Positions 49,691-60,890 of a stretch of 64,000 nt of DNA are shown in pieces (position 1 is the stretch's first letter; each line of letters begins with the position of its first letter). This DNA comes from Sipunculus nudus (lineage: Eukaryota; Annelida; Sipuncula; Golfingiida; Sipunculidae). A model generated the notes under the pieces. It was not told the DNA's origin. It did not search any database and worked only from the letters and a program-made list of their open reading frames with translations. Made by a program: the position numbers and the translations under genes. The stretch covers positions 8,508,339 through 8,572,338 of the forward strand of contig CM049316.1 of NCBI GenBank assembly GCA_026874595.1, given 5' to 3'.

Positions 49691-50999
49691 ACTTAAAAAA
49701 ATTGATAACATATATAAATATACAACTGTAAAACAATGTAATTTTTTCCATTAATATACAATTATTTTAAATACAAAAACGAGATTACCTCTCAAAAATG
49801 GTATCCCTTACTAATGTTTCATACACGTGAAGACAAATCAGTACGTGATATATACTTTGCAATCGATACACTCGAGTCGCATTGTTGTGATCTGTAATCG
49901 ATACTGCCAATCACATCAATGTTCGATTAAGCACATTGAAATACATGCCTAAATATGGCCAGACAGGCAGAGTATATAGTCACCGCATACCATGATACAT
50001 AGGTCGCCGCGGTGTTCTATTGACGAGGATTTATCGATTTATCGACCGGGACATTATGCATCTGTCCCCTTACGTAACCCCCCCCCCCCCCATCCCATGA
50101 TTACTACAACATTCCCAGTATACTTTAAATACTGAGTGGAGCTCCTTTCGTAGGCCAGCAGTTGAGCCAGGGGTTACCCCACATTATTTGGTGTGTTTGC
50201 TGAAGGGTAAAGTCTACTGGCTGCTAATCACATGTGTAGTGTTTGTTCGAACTGTTTGAGCAATTAGCAGCACAGCAAGTGTACAAGTGCGAAATACTTG
50301 ATATGATTTAATCTTGTTAAGTGAAACCCTGCTAATTAACAATGTATCTCATCACAAACAACCATAGAGCTGAACGTGTAAGGGACTGTCACAGATACCT
50401 TCATAGAAGCCTTGTATTGTTAACTGTACATTTAATGTAAATAAGTGCTTATATAATCACTTGAATGTCTGCAGCTGTTGAACTTTAAACACCTAAATTT
50501 AAAAAAAATACAATGTTTAGACCATGCTTGTCTTAGTCTTATATTTACCTGGTATGATTATGTTTTATTTATGATTTTTGCTGATTTAAGTAAATAATAA
50601 AATTCTAAGGATTTGGCAATAATAATGGTAATTATCTTATTACAAATGGTGGGATGATATAATATAAAAATATTAAAGAAATTATGTCCAAATAGTAAAG
50701 AGTTTTAAATGGTTTAAAATTAATGCACAAGTGGGAAATAACTTTGTCAGAATGGAGGCTAAGACTAACTGTTCTGAGCAAATTAATAAATTGTGTAAAT
50801 AGAGACACTCTCCTGTAATCCCTTTGGCAAACAAACGATAGCTGGTAGAAGCCTCGACGGACCCCCTTTAAGGACTAGCCTATCCTGGCACTGGCCTATC
50901 ATTGCAGGTGGCAGGATAGGCCAGTAGCGCTTCGGACCCTTATCATTATATCTGCTGCATGCCCTGCTATATTTGCATTGTGTAGAATAAATCATTGTA

Positions 51000-51210
51000 A
51001 AGTCGGTTAGAGTTTACTGGCAGTGAGCGGTCAAGATTACACAACCAGCACATAAGCACTGCACCTTCAAATAGTGGATCTGGCCGGATTTCACGTATAT
51101 CTCTGTTTATAGCACACGTGCCCAGGGAGTCGATCTGACTTACGTGAGCTGCGCTCCGGCTCGGTCGGTCGTTTGATCTCTGATTGCACAATGCTTGAGA
51201 ATGCATGATC
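51000..51210 (-). promoter_or_regulatory. Candidate conserved non-coding block upstream of copy B
   Basis: About 1.4 kb upstream of the copy B start. It shares GATTACACA, GCACCTTC and GATTGCACAATGC in the same order with 18240-18460. On the minus strand GCATTGTGCAATC (C/EBP-like palindrome) is followed by a GC-rich stretch and CTCAC-GTAAGT, which could be the donor of a non-coding first exon. Inference only. Confidence 0.3.
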
Positions 51211-51395
51211 ACGTCGATGATCACCAGGGGGCGGATCATTTGTTCTCAAAGATGGGATCGGAATGAACATAAACGGTAAACAAGTCAAGCAAACGTATCC
51301 CATATCAAAGGATCTGAAATTATCAAATATGAACAAAAATGTGAAATAAGAATAAATTAATTAAAGAAAATCTTGCAGAACGGCGTATCATATAC

Positions 51396-51840
51396 CACAG
51401 GCGCTTGAATTGCTATTTGTGTAGATTTTGGTTAAATTTGTTTATTTTTCTCGGTCATTTCCTTATAACTATTACTTATCTGACATGTTCCTAGCGATTT
51501 TCACACTATATGGTCCAGTTCTTTATTATTTTCTTAATATTTGAGATATGCAGGCAAGAAGCCCCCGTCTTTAGATCCGACAGCATAGCAACCGAGGATG
51601 CGCTTTCTGATTGGTTGATACGTCTACTGCTGGAGTCTTCAGATAATGCCACCGCTGACGTAATAATGGTTCAGCCAATCGTGCATGTACTTCAAATTTA
51701 GCCTGAAACCGAATAAAGTAATAAAGAGATAGTGTAAAAAACGCTAGCAAAAGGTGAGATAGTAATAGTAAAAATGTAATGACAGAGAAAAGTAACAAAT
51801 TTAACCGAAATCTTCACTAATAGCAATTCAAGCGCCTGTG
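51396..51840. mobile_element. Long-TIR MITE, 445 bp
   Basis: Terminal inverted repeats of about 140 bp start CACAGGCGCTTGAATTGCTA and are flanked by a perfect 7-bp direct repeat CATATAC (51389-51395 and 51841-51847). No transposase. The long TIR suggests a Mutator-like or similar cut-and-paste source, though the target length does not decide the superfamily. Confidence 0.85.
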
Positions 51841-52007
51841 CATATACACAGTAAAGTGAAATATATGTTCCATGCAATTTCAAAAAGAACTTAGAATTGC
51901 AGACAACTGCAGTACTTGAACTTAACTTTATTTGGGAAAAAAATATAAGTAAAACTATTAAGTTAAGATAGTACTCAGGGTATCAACTGTCTACCTAACG
52001 GTAACAA

Positions 52008-52425
52008 CAAAATCACCAGGTCCTGGTGTCAAAGACACTGTCTTTTTGCAGTTGGCTCATTTAGGTTCCCGCCAGTTGAGGGCTTTCCGATTGATTTGGT
52101 CTTTTTTTTTTTCCTTTGGTTTTTTAGGGATGAAAACTGACTCGGATTGCAAAACACAATATTTGTATATATAAGTGACATCAAAGGAACTCGAAATACC
52201 TGTTTCATTGGTAGACACCTGCATTGACTGGCATTTACCAAAACCCTCCGTTTTTTCATCCTGACTGTCGGTATCAACAAAATCACCAGGTCTTGGTGTC
52301 AAAGACACTGTCTATTTGCAGGTGGCTCATTTAGGTTCCCACCAGTTGAGGGCTTCCCGATTGATTTGGTCCTTTTTTCCTTTGGTTTTCAGGGATGAAA
52401 ACTGACTCGGATTGTAAAACACCGT
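52008..52425. repeat. Tandem duplication, about 262-bp unit
   Basis: The block starting CAAAATCACCAGGTC and running through TTGGTGTCAAAGACACTGTC, GCTCATTTAGGTTCCC and GATGAAAACTGACTCGGATT occurs at 52008 and 52270. Overlapping short frames are frame-shifted shadows of it. The remainder of 49691-53985 has no recognisable gene. Confidence 0.85.
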
Positions 52426-54464
52426 TAATGTTACAGTTTATGTCATTTCTATGCAGTTTCGATGTTTGAGCAGGTTAAAATACATGTACTTAATTAGATA
52501 TTCACATTACTGTAAAGGAAAACCGGGAATGTAGCTTCCAAGGAACAGTCCCAGGCAGAGAAATAGTCTTATGAGGCATCGAAGCTCTACCCATAAATAT
52601 GAAACAAAGAGGAGGAATACTCTCAGTGCCTCAAAGAAAAAACAGCAAATATATTTAGGCAATGTAAGAAATGAACAAACTTCTCATCAAAAGTTTCTCA
52701 TCAGCATAAATGAGGCCTACAGGGGCAACTTATAAAGCAATTGTAGGCCAAGGGACCAGGATTTTCAAAAACCGCGTTTAATATTTTTCAGTTTGAACCA
52801 TTACCAGCTGATACAGTGGTTAAATATATATTACTTATTCATTATAATAAATGAATATCATATTGATTATGAAAGTAAATGTGGAAAATATAAAAACAAT
52901 GATAACAGAAATATAACAGAATGTTATCAAACTTGCACCAGAGCCTTGATATGAATGACTGCCGGAATTTAATTATTACTCATGGACATGGAGGGGGTTT
53001 CCATTATGTGAAAAAATTAAATTTTAGAACGGCATAAATTCAGAAGTACAACTACACATTTCCATTTAGAACTCAACAAATAAAGATCAACTGCGCGTTG
53101 AAATATACTCTGGAAAAAAGAGACAAAGTGAAAAGGGGCCTCATGACCTCATCAGGAAGATTACTCTATAATACTGGTTAATCAAGAATTGAAGAGAAGG
53201 ATGCTGAGGCTTGTATTTATATGATTTCGATTTGTTTTTGTCCATCAGGAGACTTGGTCTAACAGTTGCAGACCCTCCTGACATCCTACTAAAATCCTCC
53301 TGAACCTTGTAAAACGTCATATAACGTAGCTAACCGTAGTTCACCCGGGACGTAACCTTAGTCAAGGGCGAATCCAGGCTTTAGGAAAAGGGGGCGGGGT
53401 CCAACCCAGGAGGACTAATGACACTTCTAAAAAAAGATCATCAGGTCAGGAAAAGGGGGGGGGGGGGTCCAGGCCACAAAATTTTGTCTGAAGCCCTTAA
53501 AAAAGTTGTTTCTGATGAAAAAGGGGGTGTCCTGACCCCTTGACCCCCCCCCCCCCCCGGATCCGCTTCTGTTAGCAAGCCCTAGTATGTTTGAGGCGCA
53601 GTCGTACCTGAACTTAGTCGATCTAAATTCAACCGTTGCCAAACCTTGCCTTGAACCTACTGGGCCGTACAAGGACCGTGAAACCTCAGAGTACTGCCCT
53701 GGTGAGCCGTATGTGAACCATACCCGGAAGGTTATTTTGGAAGTGACCCGGTTCGCGCAAGGTAGAACCAAGAGGTCCCACGGGCCACTACGGCTATGGT
53801 GGTGGTCCTACAAGGACTTTGGTATGGTTCTACAACGATTCCATTTTCAACCCGATTGCGATTTATAAGGATTGACTGCGGTTCACTAGGATCGAGTACG
53901 GTCTAACTAGGATTGGCTACGACTAACTACGAAGTGCAACCGTAGTGCGACAGGGACACCAAAACCGGAAATGTTTGACTATAGCCTATAGCAAATAAAG
54001 GAGGCACCCTGTAACATCAAGGCAAGCAACGTACAAGAAGTTAACCGCACTACAGTCTGTGATTCTCGGGCTGCCAACAACAGTAGTCTTCATAATAACG
54101 GCAAAACTAAGTGAAGCTTGGGAGAACAAACATGTATATTAACATGAACAATTAAATACTTTGATGGATCACCACGTGCCGCAGCATCCAAGACGAGAGC
54201 AGCTGCGTCCGATTAATATATCTATATAGCATGCCACAACAGTTTGCCATTCAATAGATCGAGGCTTAGATCGACTGTGCATGCTACATCGAAGACTAAT
54301 GTGATTCTATGAGAATCTATGAAAATTTCGTTTACTTTTTATATTATACAATATTTCACTGTTTACATATATCGGGATGCGTCATGTTTGAATTTAATTC
54401 TAAGAAAATGTACGCATACTTAACAAGGTCAGAGGTCGCAAGACATAAGACAAACGTATTATGC

Positions 54465-54715
54465 ACGTTTGCGGTGCTCTTGTTATGGTTCTGTGTGTGC
54501 GTAAACATAATCCACACATCTGTTTCACATTAAAAAATGTCACTAGAAGTCCGAACTTGCGCAGGCGCACAAACTCCAAACCAGGGAGACAAAAGATGAC
54601 GAAAGAAATGCTGATTTGTGAAGTTGCTCAGCACGGCTACAAAATAACGTGTGCGCAATGTTAATGTTTTACACAATTTGTCGCCCCGGTGCAACATTTT
54701 TACACTCGTATACAG
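54465..54715 (-). promoter_or_regulatory. Candidate upstream regulatory block between copies B and D
   Basis: Counterpart of 29690-29960: GGTTCTGTGTGTGCGTAAA, then about 70 bp later TGCGCAGGCGCA (54559-54570, NRF-1-like), then GTGTGCGCAATG and TTTGTCGCC. It lies 4.9 kb upstream of the copy B start. In duplicate 1 only the later half survives (15945-16080). Confidence 0.3.
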
Positions 54716-55991
54716 GAGTATTTAAACGGTTTTAGGACGAAAAATTGGCAGGTATCATAATATCTTACTATATTGCATATATATAATTTACTTGCTTGGA
54801 AGGTGAAAAGGTTTGCATTAAATGGGCCCAAGGAGACTCCATGCCCGGGCCGGGCCCCGTTGAGCCCTCCTGATGAAAAGCTTTATATAAATATGTTAAC
54901 AAAAAGCAAAGAGAGATTTTGTCATCTTCACAAATTTTCTGGTATCCATGTTTAGGGAACTCCTGACAGCTCCGGCCATTCTCATGTGCTATGTAGGACC
55001 CTCCTGATCAATTCGGACCCTCTCCAGCTCTCACAAGTAAAATTAAAAACAGCTTACATAACTCTAAATGGAATATTTACAAATATGTTATTGGACCCTA
55101 CTGTAGGGTATTCTGGCCGGTCCGGGCACCCAAGAATAATTAAAAATTGATACAAATGCTCCAGTATCTGAGTGAATAACAAATTGATTACCAAGATGCT
55201 TGCCTTGCATATTGATCATGGACAGTTTCATCAGTTCCTGAAGTCGACGTTGCTCTATTTTTGTGACCGTCAAATCACAGCATTCGTATCAGTTTATCAG
55301 CCGTGGTTTCATCTAGTGTCTTGAAACCTTGTTTGGTTATTGATCATAAATTGTTTTATCTGTTTCATCAGTTCCTGAAGACTTGTGCCGCCACCTGTAA
55401 TTTTCTATTTTTCATACATTTTCCAATCTATGTTTCAGATCATCAGATAACAGCAATCTTTTCAGTTTCTCAGCTGCGATTTCATCTACCGTCCTGAAAA
55501 CTATACATTGATCATGACTAGTTATATTAGTTCTGGTGACAGGTGGCGCCACCTGTTTCTTTTATTTTTTTCATGCAGTTTTACTTCTACTATTAAGACC
55601 ACTTCTAGACACACTTTATTATTGTGCATTATTGATTCAGTCAGTAAGGGTCGATAATCACAAAGGAAGGGCTTCATGCTACACACTTGAATGTTCGAAT
55701 AGACTCACTGTACTGGTTCAGTAATTGTTGTTATCACTTGTATTATACGTATAAAATGTATGTATGTAATTATATATGTATGTATCATTATTATCATTAT
55801 CATAACTTGTTATTGCAGTAGTAGTAATAGTAGTAGTAGTAATAGTAATATTTCATGAACACGGAGACGTATTCAGAAAACACATACGTATTTCAGTGTC
55901 TCAATGTTCAGTTGGAATATATGCTAAGCAGGTATCCTACATTTGATATATTTGGTGATATTAAGGCTTTACTACTTTTTAGCATTTAATT

Positions 55992-58024
55992 GTATCCCCA
56001 GACAAAGTCGGGGGATACTATGTTTTCATACCGGTCCCGCCGCCGCCGCCGCCGCCGCATATAAATCTTGTTGGCGCGATAATCCAAAAAATATTTGACG
56101 GAACTTTACCATGTATGTATAGATATGGGTAAGAGGACGACGCCTATTCAAAATGAGGTCATGACCTTTACTAGGAGAGTGTCCTTGACCTTGAATAGGT
56201 CCAATTTTGGGGAAAATCGCACAAATTCTTTAATATCTCAAGAAATCTTGCATTGATTTATCCCAAAATCAAGTTGATGGAAGATCATGGATAGGGTTGT
56301 CATGTTCCAGAAACTGGTGGCGCCACCTATTATTCTTTACTTGTTTTCGTGCCGTTTAATACCCCCAAAATTGCCACCTTACAGTACTGTGAGCATTATA
56401 AGTCAAAAACTAATGGACAGATTTCTTTCATATTATGCATATGCAGAGAGATGGGTTATGGGATGAGGTCTGTTTACATTTGGGTCATGACCTTTACCGT
56501 GAGAGTGGCCTTGACATTAAATGTGTCCATATTTGGTGAAAATCACACAACTCTTATGATATCTCCAGTGTTTATAGCCATATGGATTTCAAACGTGACT
56601 TATGTATGGCCCACCACTAAAGAAAGAACCCTTTAGGTTTTAGGGTCATGAGGTCAAAGGTCAAGGTCACTGGACTCGTACGTAAAAGATACTGTGGATG
56701 CATTTTAAGCCAAACTTTCATCCCAGATCTTTTATCTTGCACATATAGTTCGTCTGCCAATAGAGGAAGACCCCTATCAATTTTGGGGTCAAAAGGTAAA
56801 AGGTCAAGGCCAAAGGAGCCATCTGTCCAAAAATTAGTTTCTGAATGATAATTCTTGGTTTTATTGATGTATTGATTTCAAATTTGACTTATATATGTCC
56901 CATTGAAAAAGCAAGACTCCAATTGATTTTGGGGTCATGAGATCAAAGGTCAAGGTCACAGGACACATCTTTAAAAAGATTGTTGATGCATTTTCAGCCA
57001 AACATTTCATCTCCGATCTTTCATCTTGCATATAAAGTTCACCTGCCAAGAGAGGAAGAACCCTATCAATTTTGAGGTAACAAGGTCAAAGGTGAAGGTC
57101 ACAGGAGCCATCTGTCCAAAAATTAGTTTCTGGATGATAATTCCTTCTTTTATTGATGTATGGTTTTCAAACTTGACTTGTATTTGACCCATTGGAAAAG
57201 CAAGACCGGAATTAATTTTGGGGTCATGAGGTCAAAGGTCAAGGACACAGGAAACCTCTTTAAAAAAATTGTGGATGTATTTTCAGCCAAACAATTCATC
57301 TCAGATCTTTCATCTTGCACATATAGTTCACCTGCCAATAATGGAAGACCCCTATCAATTTTGAGGTCTCAAGGTCAAAGGTGAAGGTCACAGGAGCCAT
57401 CTGTCCAAAAAAAATTAGTTTCTGGATGATAATTCCTGCTTTTATTCATGTATGGATTTCAACTTTGACTTGTATATGTCCCATTGGAAAAGTAAGACCC
57501 AAATTGATTTTGGGGTCATGAGGTCAAAGGTCAAGGTCACAGGACACATCTTTAAAAAGATGTGGATACATTTTCAGCCAAACATTTCATCTGAGACCTT
57601 TCATCTTGCACATATAAGTCATCTGCCAATAGAGGAAGACCCCTATCAATTTTGAGATCACAAGGTCAAAGGTGAAGGTCACAGGAGCCATCTATCCAAA
57701 AAAAATTAGTTTCTGGTTGAAAATTCCTGCTTTATTGATGTATAGATTTCAAACTTGACTTGCATATGTCCCATTGGGAAAGCAAGACCCGAATTGATTT
57801 TGGGGTCATGAGGTTAAAGGTCAAGGTCACAGGACACATCTTTAAAAAGTTCAAGGTCACAGGACCAACATCTTCATCAAGATTGTGGATTGTTAGATGG
57901 AAGAAACATTAAATATGCCAAGTGTCAGTATATGCTGCTAAAAATGGGGGACTATTCTTAAAGGGGGGGGGGGGCTACCCTGTCTGGGGATACTCTGGCA
58001 CCTGCGGTGCCAAGAAATGTCTAG
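55992..58024 (+). mobile_element. Helentron-like non-autonomous element, family I, complete
   Basis: The 5' hairpin GTATCCCCAGAC-AAA-GTCGGGGGATAC is followed by a (CCG)n tract (56038-56058). The GGTGGCGCCACC module is at about 56317. Four or five AGGTCA modules of about 280 bp follow. At the 3' end is GTCTGGGGATACT (inverted terminal motif), the hairpin GGCACC-TGC-GGTGCC and AAGAAATGTCTAG. The unoccupied paralogous site at 20918-20930 reads CATTTAATTTAAATAAC, so the borders are defined to within a few bases, with no clear target duplication. Confidence 0.8.
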
Positions 58025-60691
58025 TTTAAAATAACATCTTTTCCACCAGCTTTACCGTTTTTTATTTTGATTTTGCATTTTCAACTTCAAATTTGTTATT
58101 AAAAATTAAGTTTACACTGAAAGTTTGGGTAGCATAAGACCGGGCAGCTGAAATCTTGTTTTTAAATCAACATTGCCCATGGGTAAGTTTTGGCATTATA
58201 TCATTTTGAAAAGTGTTTTAACCATTCTGAACATGATATACAATCGGTTGAGTTGTTCATTTTTGGGTTAGTAACGTTTTCAAGTTCACGGACAAGTTCT
58301 CAATTTTTCCTTAGGGAAGTAGAGGTTCTTGATAGATAATAACAATTTATTCAATCCTTTTTGCAAATTATAAAATGAAATTTCGGATCTTATAGTAACT
58401 TTGTTTTGTATTATTATCCAGTGGAAGTTTGTTATTTACTCTCAAAGATCTTAAAGATTTTTATGTAATAATTTTGTGACATTTGAAGGTGTTTTTTCTT
58501 GCCTCTATGTCTCACTTTCTCTTTTAAGACTTGTTTCAGCTTCCCTGTGGGTAAGAGCATTAAAATCGTGTACAGCATCAACCTACAGCATCTCATTACA
58601 TTAACTTGTATCCACTGTCAACCCGGACCTTCCATAACAAAATAAAACTCGAACTGTCAAACGTCTTGTCCAGAGAGCGGTGCGGACATAGCTTCGGCTA
58701 TGCGCTGTGACCAGCTCGAGCGCCATCTTCACAAGAATAATTAAAAAAGCATCAACCATTGACTTAATTTTCATTGGTGTCATAATTTTTAAGCAAAAAT
58801 AACCAGTGTCTTGTTTGATAGTTGGCAACGCTGGACCGACCATTGAAAGGCTGGACCATTTAGTTCCTGCCATACAAACTATTTTTTATTTTCCTGAAAA
58901 TGTGATCACTCTAAAGCAATCTTGTGTAAGGTAGTACTACAATATTACAAACCGGTGTAAAATTTAACACATATTGAACCGAGAACAGCGATAACATATT
59001 CCATTAAGAAATAAAATATATTTTCTTTCCACTGCTGCTGTGAGAAGTAAATTACAATTTGAACCACTTACGTCCGTTTGCTATCCGAAGGCTACTAGAT
59101 ATACAGCGGTTAAGGAGAGATTGGCCTTTACTGTTTGAAGGTTTACATTGAAGATAATTGCGTCTGATTTAATGGTTAATAGAGTAATTGAAACGGAGAG
59201 GCAAGAATTCAAAGGAGTCATTTTATATAAAAGCAGCATTTGTATTAATATGACCATTCATAACTCTCATTGTAATGATTTACTGTTTAGGCTGGTGAAC
59301 TTAGTAATTTCAGTAGAAATGGAGGAAAATTGATCAATTTCACTTGAAACGGATGTTACTCTGGAATCCTAGTTTTTAGGCGCAAGGGTTAAAACTGTGG
59401 TTTAACTAGACTTTGTTTCTGTGTGGTGACCAGCTTACTTGAAAGCTGGCAGCTGCCTATTGGACCAAAGCCCGCCAGTAGTTTTGTTCTCTGACACATA
59501 CCTCCAACTCGTTTAGTTTAGTTTTGTACCACAACGACCCTCCACAACTCGTTTGGTTTGATCTTGTACTTCTGAAGGTTAACGTTAACAGTCTCTGTAC
59601 ATTTCATGAACTATGTTGCTATGTTGGTTTGCTACACACAAGTACAAACAAGCTCTGTATGCACCAGGAGTATGGACACGTTGTTCTCCGTCTCAAACTG
59701 GATAACATCTTCGACACACCGTCGTTGGGTAAAGATTATATACCTGTTACCGGATCAAACATGATGTGTTCTCGGTACAGTACAGCTTCGCATCCCAATA
59801 GGAAGGAAGGGTGAAGCAATGCATTGCACACTTACAGCCCTGCCATGTCTTGTTCGCTAAAGTATAGCCCTGACAGTGATTGTGTATGTATACATTCTGC
59901 TAAAATACGTCAAATAAAACTTTCATCAACCGATAGACGTAACTCAATGCAAGCTGTTATGAATGAAATTAAGACGGTTAGAGAGTCGGAAATTAAATAA
60001 TTAACTGCGAGGTGCCAGTACACCTGTTCTAGGCGTTGCGACACAGAGAGAGCAAGTTTGATATCTCAGACAGCGAGAGTAATTAAGTCTTAACCATTGC
60101 ATCGACCATGTCGGTCTAGTTAAAGTACTCTGTGGCCAAGCTTCCGTAGGGTCTGGCTTGGTATATTTATTGAAGTATCAATTTCCCAATTCAATCGGCC
60201 ATCAAGAACCAACTTTGTTTGGCTCATACACAATAGCAATAGTTTTTTTCAGGGTGGATGTTGCTTGATGATGAATGAAATATTTCGGTCTTATTTAAAC
60301 CGATTTTCATAACAACAGGGCTTGAAGCATGGAAAACGACCATCAGCTGCAGGTCGAAGCGCTCATCGACCATGACTGTTCTGATAAAATACTTCATTAC
60401 TGGTTGGTGCAGAGGTTGGATATGCAGTATTGTGCAAGTGCTGAAAAAAAAACCTTTTTATATTGGATGGCTAATTCCCGGTTGGATGTTTAAGTTCAAT
60501 ATAGCTTTGATCCATCGATAGTCTGTCCAGCATTCAATAGTTCCCATCGCACATGCAACCCTTCAGTGACTTCCTGATGGCAGACATTTATGAAGTCAGC
60601 CATGTGACTGTGTGAAAATAATGCTTCGTATAAGTGTTAATATAGTGGACTTAAAAGCGGCTCATAGTTTTTATTGCAAGCTGTAACATAC

Positions 60692-60758
60692 CCGAGGCTC
60701 TGGGCTACGCAAGAGCAGGCCGCCATTGGTTGAAAGATCATCAGGGTAGCCAGCTTCG
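60692..60758 (-). pseudogene. SLC18B1-like exon 11 relic, copy D
   Basis: EAGYPDDLSTNG is readable between an acceptor AACAG and a donor GTATGT. The exon is 67 nt against 75 in copy B and shares the 7-nt loss seen in copy C, with a further phase error. It lies in the segmental duplicate of the copy C 3' region. Upstream exons, if any, are beyond the Helitron-like insertion starting at 60891 and past the window. Confidence 0.75.
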
Positions 60759-60890
60759 CTGTTAAAATAATATATTTATTATCATATATAATCAGTACTA
60801 GTTTAGAGAGAATATGCTCAGTTTCTATTAATATCAAACCGGAATTAATGCATGTGAATTCTATTAATCGAGTGTGAACACTGTGTAAAA

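Larger units (their letters stand above)
53986..60890. repeat. Segmental duplicate 2 (interval between copies B and D)
   Basis: Paralogous to 15890-23820 with the same order of blocks, including the copy D exon 11. It contains a family I element not present in duplicate 1 and lacks the 3.4-kb segment at 17516-20880. Its right end is the family II insertion at 60891. Confidence 0.8.

Noticed and set aside
53587-53868. 93-codon plus-strand frame next to G and C homopolymers
   Set aside because: No recognisable domain, no splice context, and its surroundings are low complexity.
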